In this document: positions 19,112-27,026 of the stretch, piece after piece
Numbering within the stretch: position 1 is the first letter of the stretch
How the letters are laid out: each line of letters begins with the position of its first letter
Assembly: GCA_964504335.1 (NCBI GenBank)
Contig: CAZDET010000035.1
Coordinates: 1 to 51,322, forward strand
Direction of reading: 5' to 3'
DNA from: CAZDET01 sp964504335
Lineage (GTDB): Bacteria > Bacteroidota > Bacteroidia > Chitinophagales > Saprospiraceae
Length of the DNA: 51,322 nucleotides
Program-made: the position numbers and the translations under genes
Notes under the pieces: model-generated
What the model was told of the DNA's origin: nothing
Databases searched by the model: none
The model's input: only the letters and a program-made list of their open reading frames with translations

Positions 19112-20127
19112 AAATAGACCGGAAAGTGATCACTATACCCTCCCAAGTACGTATCTCCGACGAAAGCCCGGTAAGGATAGCCTTTAAAGCGACCGGATTT
19201 CTGGAGTAAATAGCGTGGATTGTGGATGAATGCCCGATAGAATTGGTAGCCTTCGGTTTGTGTGTCAATCAAGGGTTGGCTTAGCAGGATCTGGTCGAAC
19301 AGGCTCCAGGAGTCTCGGTAGGCCAAGGTGCCCAGGCCTTTGCGATAGTATTCGAACATAGGATTGTAGAAGCGGTCCGCCGAAACACGTTGGGATTTTC
19401 CGGTGGCGCGCAGCACCTCGGCCACGCTGGGGGAAACGGGATCGTCGTTGAGGTCGCCCATGATGAGGATTTTGGCATCGGCCTCCTGGCGGCGGATGGA
19501 ATCTGCCAGGTTTTTACATACGCTTGCAGCCGCATTGCGCCGGGGTTGAGAGGCCGCCTCTCCACCCCGGCGGCTGGGCCAGTGATTCACCATGAAGTGC
19601 ATCGGCTCGCCGCCAAATCGTCCGCTTACTAACAACACGTCACGCGTGTAATCCCGTTCTCCCTGATCGTTGTACAACACTACCGGATGCGTACTGCTCG
19701 AGGTGAGCGTGAAGTACTTTGGGTTGTACAACAGCGCCACATCGATGCCGCGTCGGTCCGGGCTGTCGTAGTGCACGATCTGGTAGTTGCGGTCGGCTAC
19801 GCCTGGATGGCGCACGAAGTCTTCGAGCACGGTTCGGTTTTCGATTTCGGCCACACCGAGCACGGCGACTCCATCCGGGGAAAGGTCGACGCCTAATTCG
19901 CTAACTACCTGAGCGAGCTTGCCGATCTTGTCGGTATACAGCTCGGTGCCGTAGTGTTTGGGGCCGTTGGGGGTAAATTCCTCATCGGCCACATTCGGAG
20001 CATCGAGGGTATCGAACAGGTTTTCAAAATTGTAAAACCCGACCAGGCCAATCTGATATTGTTGTTGTGCAGAGAGGCCGGCAGTGAAAAAAAGCAGACA
20101 CACGTAAATAAGGAGATGCCCGTACAT
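19084..20127 (-). CDS. Secreted endonuclease/exonuclease/phosphatase family protein
   Basis: An exported hydrolase of 347 residues with the EEP fold (DNase I/phosphatase type). From the ATG at 20127 there is a signal peptide ending LSAQ; the in-frame ATGs at 20145 and 20166 would put extra residues before it. Active-site motifs in order: FYNFENLFDT, GVAEIENR (metal-binding Glu), VNHWPSRRGGE, GDLNDDP, and SDHFPVYL with the catalytic His. It likely cuts nucleic acid or phosphoesters outside the inner membrane. It is divergent from the TonB receptor and DUF5689 lipoprotein, a grouping that points to uptake of the products. Confidence 0.85.
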   Translation of the reverse strand: MYGHLLIYVCLLFFTAGLSAQQQYQIGLVGFYNFENLFDTLDAPNVADEEFTPNGPKHYGTELYTDKIGKLAQVVSELGVDLSPDGVAVLGVAEIENRTVLEDFVRHPGVADRNYQIVHYDSPDRRGIDVALLYNPKYFTLTSSSTHPVVLYNDQGERDYTRDVLLVSGRFGGEPMHFMVNHWPSRRGGEAASQPRRNAAASVCKNLADSIRRQEADAKILIMGDLNDDPVSPSVAEVLRATGKSQRVSADRFYNPMFEYYRKGLGTLAYRDSWSLFDQILLSQPLIDTQTEGYQFYRAFIHNPRYLLQKSGRFKGYPYRAFVGDTYLGGYSDHFPVYLALVRPLDH

Positions 20128-20282
20128 AATAGTGAATGATTGCATGAATAATGATAGGACGGGCAATAGAGTAAGCAGAAGGATGTGTAAAAAACGGATT
20201 TTTTGAGGTCCTAGCGTATAATAGGTCGAATTATTTTAGTGTTAAATATGATGCAAGCACCAACCACTTTAGGTGGAAGGAC

Positions 20283-20290
20283 TACCTTTG
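20283..20290 (+). promoter_or_regulatory. Bacteroidota -7 box (TACCTTTG)
   Basis: An exact TAnnTTTG match 36 bases before the TonB receptor start. A small CCAC-tttag-GTGG hairpin lies just upstream at 20264-20276. Confidence 0.5.
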
Positions 20291-20325
20291 CAATCGTCTT
20301 TGTATAACCATCCATAATCAAAAGA

Positions 20326-23142
20326 ATGAGCAAACGTGTGTTAACCAAACACACCCTTGCCTTGCTCTTTCTCCTGCCCTTCACACTACTTAGTGCCCAA
20401 ACCTCCGTTCGCGGCTCGGTCATCGATGACCGTACGGGGGAGCCTTTGCCTGGCGCCGAAGTTCGTTTGGCCGGAGAAACCGTGTTGAGCGACGAAAGGG
20501 GTAATTTTGACCTGACGGCCGGCCTGAGCGGCGGCCAAATTTTACTGACGGTAGCACTGAGCGGCTACCAAGACTACGAACGCGACCTCGCCTACAACGG
20601 CGGCAGCTCGATCTACGCCGGCACCATCCGGCTAATCGCCTCGACAGCTGCCGACCAGGAAGTTTCTCAAGAATTGATTCCCACCATCACCCTATCTGCC
20701 GACGATTTCGACGATGACGGCGGGGGCGTCCAGAACATCAGTGGTGTCCTGACCGCCTCGCGCGACGTCTTTGTATCGGCTGCCGCTTTCACCTTCGGCC
20801 CGGCGCGCTTCCGCATTCGGGGCTACGGGAGCGAATACTCCGGCATTTTCCTCAACAATCTGGCATTCAACGATCTGGAAGACGGCCGCGTCAACTGGTT
20901 TGAGTGGAGTGGGTTGAACCGCGTCACTTCGAACGCCATCAATTCCATTGGCCTGGATGCCGTCGGTTTTGGCTTCGGTAGGGTAGGAGGGGCCACGAAC
21001 ATCGATCTGCGGGCATCGTTGCAGCGGCGGCAAGCCCGCGTCAGCTATGCCAGCTCGAATCGGGCGTATCGCCACCGTGTCATGGGTACGTTTTCCACCG
21101 GCTTGCTCGACAATGGCTGGGCAGTTAGCGTGTCCGGTTCCCGGCGCTGGGCCGATGAAGGCTACATTGCCGGAACGCCCTACGATGCCTATTCCTATTT
21201 CCTCTCGGTGGATAAGCGCATTGGCAATCACAACTTCAACCTGGTGGCCCTCGGCGCGCCTTCCATCCGCGGGCGATCTACTGCCTCTACACAGGAAGTA
21301 TACGATTTGGCCGACGATGTGTACATCAACCCCAATTGGGGCTTGCAGAACGGCGAAGTCCGAAACGCACGCCTTCAGGAAACCCATCAGCCGATCGTTC
21401 TTTTTCGCCACGACTTGGAATTGAAAGATCGCCTTACCTGGACCACAACAGTCGGTTACCAAACCGGTCGCAATGGGACGACGGCTCTGGATTGGTACAA
21501 TGCCCCCGACCCCCGGCCTACCTACTACCGCCGCCTGCCTTCGTTTATCGACAATGAGCAAAGCGCCGCAGTAGCCGACCTGATTGCCAACGATCCCAGT
21601 GTGCTGCAAATCGACTGGGCCCGGCTGTACGACATCAACCGCCGGAATATGGCCAGCGTGACCGATGCAAACGGCATCGCCGGGAACACCGTGTCCGGGC
21701 TGCGCTCCCTGTACATCATCGAAGAACGCCGCAACGATACCGAACGGCTCGGGTTCAGTACCAACCTCGAGTGGTTTGTCAACGATCAGTTGACGGTTTC
21801 CGGTGGTCTGAACGGTATGCAGCAGCGCATCGAAAACTTTAAGGTCGTCGAGGATTTGCTCGGCGGGGAGTTTTACGTCGATATCGATCGGTTTGCCGAA
21901 TTTGACTCATCGTCCAATTCCACCTTCATCCAAAATGATATTAGCGTACCCAACCGCATTTTGCGAGAAGGAGATCGCTTTGGATACGACTACGACCTGG
22001 ATATCCTCCAGGCGTCCGCCTGGGCACAGGCATCCTTCAGCTTGCCTCGCATCGATGCGTTTGTCGGCGGAGAGTTGGGCTACACTCAATTCTGGCGGAC
22101 CGGCAACGTGGCGAACGGAAAATTCCCCGACAGCAGCATGGGTGAAAGTGACAAGCCTACCTTCGAGACCTACGGCCTAAAGGCGGGTATTACGTACAAG
22201 CTCGACGGACGCAACTACCTGCTCTTTAACGGAGCCGTACAAACCCGTGCTCCCTTTGCGCGCAACGCCTTCGTTAGCCCGCGTACGCGCAACGAGCTGG
22301 TGGCCAACCTGGGCAACGAGGAAATCACCGCCATCGAAGGGGGCTACCTCCTGCGGGCCCCTTACTTCAAGGCACGGGCCATTGGCTACTGGACGCGCTT
22401 CAGTAACCGCCTTTACAATCGCAGTTTCTTTCTCGACAATGCGATCCAGACCGATGACGGGACCCGCGGAGGCTTTGTCAACTACATCATGCAGGGCATC
22501 GAACTGGAACACCGCGGCCTGGAGCTCGCAGTGGAAGCAAAGATCAGCCCCGCCCTGAGCGTGCAGGCAGTGGCCGCCTTGGGCAGCTACACCTACGAGA
22601 ACCGCCCCGATGTATCGGTTTATCTCGACAACGAGGCGGCCCTCCAGAAGCAAAGCACCGTCTACATCGAAAACTTTTTCGTGGCGGGTACCCCCCAAAC
22701 GGCCTATACGGTGGGGCTGAACTACAACAGCCCGCAATACTGGTTCTTGAAGGTAAACGTCAACTATTTCGACGATATCTACATCGATTTCTTCCCCGAG
22801 CGGCGTACCCTGGAGGCTGTTTCGCTGGTGGAGGGCGAGCCGGAATTCGATCTGGATGCCCTCGATCCCGACTCCGACTTGTTTCGGGATATCATCGAAC
22901 AGGAGCGGGTAGACGGGGCCTTTACGGTCGATCTGTTTGGGGGTAAATCCTTCAAGGTCGGCGATCAGTTTATCTATCTCTACCTGGGGGTCAGCAACCT
23001 GCTCGACAACCAGAGCTTCATTACCGGTGGATTCGAGCAGTTCCGCTTCGATTTTGAAGATAAGGACGTGGGGCGTTTCCCCAACCGGTATTTCTATGCC
23101 TTCGGAAGGACCTACTTTGCCAATGTAGCCTTCCGCTTCTAA
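20326..23142 (+). CDS. TonB-dependent receptor with carboxypeptidase-regulatory-like domain
   Basis: A 938-residue outer-membrane active transporter. Signal peptide ending LLSAQ, then a CarboxypepD_reg-like domain (about 27-105: VRGSVIDDRTGEPLPGAEV), a plug domain (about 120-230, with FRIRGYGSEYSGIFLNN), and a 22-strand-type barrel ending in the usual aromatic YFANVAFRF. The stretch ISGVLTASRDVFVSAAAF marks a TonB receptor branch that I associate with DUF5689 partners. The ligand is unknown. Next to an EEP hydrolase and a DUF5689 lipoprotein, import of nucleic-acid-derived or phosphate-containing compounds is my best guess. First gene of a two-gene operon. Confidence 0.92.
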   Translation: MSKRVLTKHTLALLFLLPFTLLSAQTSVRGSVIDDRTGEPLPGAEVRLAGETVLSDERGNFDLTAGLSGGQILLTVALSGYQDYERDLAYNGGSSIYAGTIRLIASTAADQEVSQELIPTITLSADDFDDDGGGVQNISGVLTASRDVFVSAAAFTFGPARFRIRGYGSEYSGIFLNNLAFNDLEDGRVNWFEWSGLNRVTSNAINSIGLDAVGFGFGRVGGATNIDLRASLQRRQARVSYASSNRAYRHRVMGTFSTGLLDNGWAVSVSGSRRWADEGYIAGTPYDAYSYFLSVDKRIGNHNFNLVALGAPSIRGRSTASTQEVYDLADDVYINPNWGLQNGEVRNARLQETHQPIVLFRHDLELKDRLTWTTTVGYQTGRNGTTALDWYNAPDPRPTYYRRLPSFIDNEQSAAVADLIANDPSVLQIDWARLYDINRRNMASVTDANGIAGNTVSGLRSLYIIEERRNDTERLGFSTNLEWFVNDQLTVSGGLNGMQQRIENFKVVEDLLGGEFYVDIDRFAEFDSSSNSTFIQNDISVPNRILREGDRFGYDYDLDILQASAWAQASFSLPRIDAFVGGELGYTQFWRTGNVANGKFPDSSMGESDKPTFETYGLKAGITYKLDGRNYLLFNGAVQTRAPFARNAFVSPRTRNELVANLGNEEITAIEGGYLLRAPYFKARAIGYWTRFSNRLYNRSFFLDNAIQTDDGTRGGFVNYIMQGIELEHRGLELAVEAKISPALSVQAVAALGSYTYENRPDVSVYLDNEAALQKQSTVYIENFFVAGTPQTAYTVGLNYNSPQYWFLKVNVNYFDDIYIDFFPERRTLEAVSLVEGEPEFDLDALDPDSDLFRDIIEQERVDGAFTVDLFGGKSFKVGDQFIYLYLGVSNLLDNQSFITGGFEQFRFDFEDKDVGRFPNRYFYAFGRTYFANVAFRF

Positions 23143-23186
23143 CCCATTTGCGAACAAGGGCTTAGCTGCCCTCAATTCGATAATTC

Positions 23187-25220
23187 ATGAATCATTTTCG
23201 CTTCTTATCTTTTCTTTGCTGGGCCGTTCTTCTAACGGCACTCAGCGGTTGCGTCATCGAAGATTTTGACGAGCCACCCATTCGCGATCTGGACGCACTC
23301 ACCCCCAATGCTACCATCGCAGATCTCAAACAACTACACACCATCGGCAGTGACGATACCCCTATTTCTGACGATTTGATCGTCGACGCCGTCGTAGTCG
23401 CCGATGATGAGAGCGGTGCCTTTTTCCGCCAACTTGCCATCGCCGACGAGACCGGAGGAATTACCCTTCGACTGAATGAGAATGACCTGTATACCGAATA
23501 CCCCATCGGAACCCGCCTTTTTTTAAAGGCCCAGGGACTGTACGTCGGCGACTTTAACGGCCTGTACCAGATTAACGGTGCGCCCGATGAGGAAATCGAG
23601 TCGCTGCTTATTCCCGAGTTTGTCTTTGTGGGGGAGCGGGATGTCGAAGTGCTGCCTACCGTCGTGCGGCTGGAGGAACTGGAAGATGGCAATCGCTTCG
23701 ATCAGGTGTTGAATACGCTGATTACACTCGAAGGAGTCCAGTTTATTGATCGCGATACCGAGGTTACCTACGCGGACGCCGTCAATCGGGAAAGTGTCAA
23801 TTTGACCCTTCAGGATTGCCTGGGCAACGATATTACCGTTCGCACCAGCGGATTTGCCGACTTTGCGGATGTGCGGACACCCTCGGGCAACGGTACATTG
23901 ACGGCGGTACTGACGGTTTTTGGTAATACCAAGCAGTTGGTCATTCGGGATACCAGCGATGTGCGTCTCGATGGTAGCCGCTGCGGTAACAGTGGGGGCG
24001 AGGTCGGAGGTCAGCCAATTTCCATTGCCGATTTGCGTGCCCGCTACACCGGAGCCGAAACGGACTTGCCTGCCGATCTGAAAATCACCGGAACCGTTAT
24101 TTCCGATCGGACGAGCAACAGCGTATTTAGCCAGATTCTTTATTTGCAAGATGCCACCGGAGGAATTGCCGCCTTCTTTACGGATGAACACAATTACTCC
24201 CTGGGCCAGGAAATTTCCATTGAGGTGAGTAATCTAAGCTTGGAGGAGTTCAATGGATTGCTGCAAATTCAGGACATCCCCCTGGCCAGGTCGACTTCCG
24301 AAGGCGCCGGTCCGGTGATCGAGCCGACGCTCGTCACTATTACCGAATTGAGGACCAACTTCGACGCGTATGAATCGACGCTCGTTAAAATCTCGGATGT
24401 GACTCTTAGTGGCAACAGTACCTTCGAAGGGGCAGTAACCGTAGCTGACGGCACGGGGACGATCGATTTGTTTACAAGAGGGAGTGCTTCCTTCGCCAGT
24501 GAGCCACTGGTGAGCGGCCAGGTAGACTTAACGGCTATTGCCAGCTTCTTCAGCAACCCCCAATTAATCATTCGCAACCTGTCGGATGTGGAAGGCGATG
24601 GCACGGTAAATCCGCCCAATGCCGAAACTGCCATCACGACCGCTGACCTGCGCGCCCGCTTCGCGGCTGGAGAAACGGCGGTGGAGGCCGATAAGTTTCT
24701 GGAAGGCATCGTGATATCCGATCAAAATGCGGGTAGTACAACGGGCCAGAATGCCGTTATCCAGGATGCAAATGGAGGCATTGTCGTTCGGTTCAATGCC
24801 GAGCACAGCCTGGCACTAGGCGACCGGGTGCGCATTTCCATCGGCAATCGAGAACTCTCCGAATTCAACGATCTGCTGCAGGTAAACGGTGTACCCAATG
24901 GCAGTGTAGAGGTGCTCAGCAGTGGGAATACTCCCGATGTACGCACGACGACCGTTGCCGATCTGTTGGCCAACCTCGAACGCTGGGAAAGTACCCTCGT
25001 TCGCATTGAGAATGCGACCATTAGTGGTGGTACTACGTTCGTCAATGAAATGAGCGTCAACGATGGGACCGATACCGTCGTGTTGTTCAGTCGGAACAGT
25101 TCCGAAATAATCGGTACCGCCGTTCCCTCGGGTTCGGTTACTCTTACCGTTATTGTTTCTGAATACCGCGGAACCCCTCAGATCATTCTACGTAATACGG
25201 GGGATATTCAAAATCCGTAG
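23187..25220 (+). CDS. DUF5689 lipoprotein with three tandem modules
   Basis: A 677-residue surface or periplasmic lipoprotein (LSGC lipobox near residue 22). It is built from three related modules of about 200 residues (near 37-265, 277-485 and 491-677). Each starts with an ADLR/ADLK segment, has a GxVISD strand, a QDxxGGI strand and a late QLIIRNxSDV strand, which fits OB-fold nucleic-acid-binding-like domains of the DUF5689 type. Only 44 bases after the TonB receptor, with a small AGGGC-ttagct-GCCCT hairpin between, so it should be the receptor's binding partner. A strong terminator follows. Confidence 0.85.
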   Translation: MNHFRFLSFLCWAVLLTALSGCVIEDFDEPPIRDLDALTPNATIADLKQLHTIGSDDTPISDDLIVDAVVVADDESGAFFRQLAIADETGGITLRLNENDLYTEYPIGTRLFLKAQGLYVGDFNGLYQINGAPDEEIESLLIPEFVFVGERDVEVLPTVVRLEELEDGNRFDQVLNTLITLEGVQFIDRDTEVTYADAVNRESVNLTLQDCLGNDITVRTSGFADFADVRTPSGNGTLTAVLTVFGNTKQLVIRDTSDVRLDGSRCGNSGGEVGGQPISIADLRARYTGAETDLPADLKITGTVISDRTSNSVFSQILYLQDATGGIAAFFTDEHNYSLGQEISIEVSNLSLEEFNGLLQIQDIPLARSTSEGAGPVIEPTLVTITELRTNFDAYESTLVKISDVTLSGNSTFEGAVTVADGTGTIDLFTRGSASFASEPLVSGQVDLTAIASFFSNPQLIIRNLSDVEGDGTVNPPNAETAITTADLRARFAAGETAVEADKFLEGIVISDQNAGSTTGQNAVIQDANGGIVVRFNAEHSLALGDRVRISIGNRELSEFNDLLQVNGVPNGSVEVLSSGNTPDVRTTTVADLLANLERWESTLVRIENATISGGTTFVNEMSVNDGTDTVVLFSRNSSEIIGTAVPSGSVTLTVIVSEYRGTPQIILRNTGDIQNP

Positions 25221-25230
25221 GCTATAATAC

Positions 25231-25266
25231 AGGTCCCAAAATGGAGTTTTTCCCATTTTGGGACCT
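25231..25266 (+). terminator. Strong hairpin terminator
   Basis: A perfect 14-base stem (25231-25244 with 25253-25266; AGGTCCCAAAATGG / CCATTTTGGGACCT) and an 8-base loop, ten bases after the DUF5689 stop. There is no long T run after it. Confidence 0.85.
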
Positions 25267-25314
25267 TAACGATTTCAGAAGGATGGAACTTATCAGAAGA
25301 TAAATAGAGGATTG

Positions 25315-25322
25315 TATCTTTG
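25315..25322 (+). promoter_or_regulatory. Bacteroidota -7 box (TATCTTTG)
   Basis: An exact TAnnTTTG match, 90 bases before the small protein at 25412. Confidence 0.45.
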
Positions 25323-25411
25323 AGGAGTAAGATTTCAACCCAGACTTAATATACACCCTTACTTTCCTACCTAACAGACGCCTGCTCTTGTGGAATTCAA
25401 CGAATCGTCCC

Positions 25412-25657
25412 ATGAATCAGGATTTAACCTCTTTTCCTACATTTATCGTTCACCTAGAAAGGCAGCCGACTCGCAAAGACCACACGGGGGAACTGATTCC
25501 CGGTGCATCTCATATGGTCGTTTTGCAAGCGGCAAACGAACAGAATGCGGTAGAAATGGCATTATTGAATACTCGGATGCACGTTGCAGACGAACACGTG
25601 AAGGTGCAGGTAAATGCCATGAGCGCCCCGGAACTGGATAACCTGTCGAAGAAGTGA
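25412..25657 (+). CDS. Small protein of unknown function
   Basis: An 81-residue soluble protein with no recognised family. From the ATG at 25412 it reads FPTFIVHLERQP, then HMVVLQAANEQNAVEMALLNTRMHV, then a short charged tail: two strands and a helix seem likely. It has its own -7 box and no signal or membrane segment. An overlapping frame at 25390-25641 has Arg/Cys-rich composition and is the shadow. The next gene, trmN6-like, starts 45 bases later and may share the transcript. Confidence 0.62.
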   Translation: MNQDLTSFPTFIVHLERQPTRKDHTGELIPGASHMVVLQAANEQNAVEMALLNTRMHVADEHVKVQVNAMSAPELDNLSKK

Positions 25658-25702
25658 TGATCAGCGGTGGAACAATCCTCGAAAATGCCTGTTTGAAGCA
25701 GC

Positions 25703-26434
25703 ATGTCTACGGAGGCTTTTCAATTTAAGCAATTTACCATTCAACAAGACCGCTGTGCCATGAAAGTGGGCACGGATGGAGTCCTATTGGGTGCCTGGGC
25801 AGACGGAAACGATGCCAGGTATGCTCTTGATATCGGGACGGGTACCGGTCTGATTGCCGTTATGCTTGGTCAGCGGCATCCTGACCTGCAGATCGATGCA
25901 GTGGAAATCGATGTCAAAGCCAGCGGTCAGGCGCGCGAAAACATGGAGGCCGCCCCCTGGGGAGACCGGCTGAAGCTCATTGAGTCTTCTGTTCAGGATT
26001 ATGCGGCGGCTACCGACCGGCGGTACGACTTGATCGTTTCCAATCCTCCTTTTTTCACTGGTGGGGTGCTCAGCGATCAGCAAGACCGCAATCACGTGCG
26101 CCACACCGTAAAACTGTCGCACGCAGACCTGCTGCGTACGGTTCGGGAGTTGCTGGCCCCACAGGGCCGATTTTGCCTGATTCTGCCCCTGATCGAGGGT
26201 CTACGCTTTGAGGAACTGGCGCGGAGCTATCAACTCCACCTTCGGAAGGTACTCGAAATCCATCCGCGTCCGCAAAAGCCCGCCAACCGACTGCTGATGC
26301 AGCTAGAACGTTCCGCCGGAGAGGTGGAGCGTACTTCCATGAGCGTCTATCCGGAAACCGGGGATGATTGGACCGAGGCATACAAACGGCTAACCGCCGA
26401 TTTTTATCTCAAGATACCTGCCCGAATTCAATAA
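25703..26434 (+). CDS. tRNA1(Val) (adenine37-N6)-methyltransferase-like (TrmN6/YfiC)
   Basis: An SAM-dependent methyltransferase of 243 residues. It has the class I motif DIGTGTGLIAVML near residue 46 and the NPPFF motif of N6-adenine methyltransferases near 114. The FxFKQFTIQQDRCAMKVGTDGVLLGAWA N-terminus is characteristic of YfiC. The family methylates A37 of valine tRNA. A bidirectional terminator separates it from the convergent HTH gene. Confidence 0.92.
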   Translation: MSTEAFQFKQFTIQQDRCAMKVGTDGVLLGAWADGNDARYALDIGTGTGLIAVMLGQRHPDLQIDAVEIDVKASGQARENMEAAPWGDRLKLIESSVQDYAAATDRRYDLIVSNPPFFTGGVLSDQQDRNHVRHTVKLSHADLLRTVRELLAPQGRFCLILPLIEGLRFEELARSYQLHLRKVLEIHPRPQKPANRLLMQLERSAGEVERTSMSVYPETGDDWTEAYKRLTADFYLKIPARIQ

Positions 26435-26446
26435 CGTCCAAATCAA

Positions 26447-26479
26447 AAAGGTGAGCCGTGTTGCATCGGGCTCACCTTT
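26447..26479. terminator. Bidirectional terminator
   Basis: AAAGGTGAGCC (26447-26457) pairs perfectly with GGCTCACCTTT (26469-26479); loop of 11 bases. It lies between two convergent genes, with an A run on one side and TTT on the other. Confidence 0.88.
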
Positions 26480-26513
26480 CTAATCTGGTTCTATTCTAAA
26501 GCACTGAAGCAGT

Positions 26514-26762
26514 TTAAGCCTGGTTTTCCTGGATAATTCGCTGGGCAGCTTCCAGGATGCTTAGATCCTCTAAGGAAACAATACCTCCTTCGGGGCCTGG
26601 TTGGAGATGAAAACCCGTTAAGCCACCCTCCTGAATTTTGTCCGCGCCAAAGTAATTCCGGACGGTCTGTTCACTAAGACCAAACTGATCGGCTAGACGG
26701 GAAATGCTACCCGTGGGCAGGCTGTGCTTAATCTGGCGAAGCTCGCTGAAAGTAATATTCAT
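26514..26762 (-). CDS. Small helix-turn-helix protein
   Basis: An 82-residue protein. Residues about 15-40 (LPTGSISRLADQFGLSEQTVRNYFG) read as a helix-turn-helix in which a start-of-helix, turn and recognition helix are plain. It then has a GFHLQPGPEGGIVSL strand pair and a C-terminal helix. I know similar short proteins from related Saprospiria but no function. A DNA-binding role is inferred from the HTH alone. It stands alone, with an AT-rich upstream region that I would expect to hold its promoter. Confidence 0.75.
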   Translation of the reverse strand: MNITFSELRQIKHSLPTGSISRLADQFGLSEQTVRNYFGADKIQEGGLTGFHLQPGPEGGIVSLEDLSILEAAQRIIQENQA

Positions 26763-26956
26763 ACGTAAAGGATTTGTGATCTAGCGTTGTGGAGCACCAG
26801 AAAGAAGTCAATCAACTGGATATTTGGAGAGGTGGGTGCTCGTAATTTTAAATATAGGGCAACCGAAAAATTTATGCAAGAAAATGACCAGGTTTATAGT
26901 ATAAAAAGGAAGTTTATTTAGGTATTCGTTATATAATATTAGGAAAGGAGAAAAAT

Positions 26957-27026
26957 GAATGCTTTAAAGCTTTAATGCGTTGCATTCTAGCCTTAAAGCA
27001 TTCTACTCACCACCTCACCACCTCTA
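26957..27026 (-). terminator. Terminator built on an 8-base phased array
   Basis: GAATGCTTTAAAGC (26957-26970) pairs with GCCTTAAAGCATTC (26990-27003) with one mismatch. On the minus strand the stem is followed by ATTTTTCTCC, so it should end transcripts of the barrel gene. The whole stretch, from 26959, is phased by 8: ATGCTTTA, AAGCTTTA, ATGCGTTG, CATTCTAG, CCTTAAAG, CATTCTAC, TCACCACC, TCACCACC, then the stop codon. Confidence 0.75.

Noticed and set aside
20692..21609. A 305-codon frame antisense to the TonB receptor
   Set aside because: GC-rich genes create long antisense frames; its product has no domain, and the plus strand codes for a convincing receptor.
22177..23175. A 332-codon frame antisense to the TonB receptor end
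   Set aside because: It covers the barrel end of the receptor in antisense and shows no motif.
25390..25641. An overlapping frame of 83 codons
   Set aside because: Arg/Gly/Cys-rich shadow of the more protein-like frame at 25412-25657.
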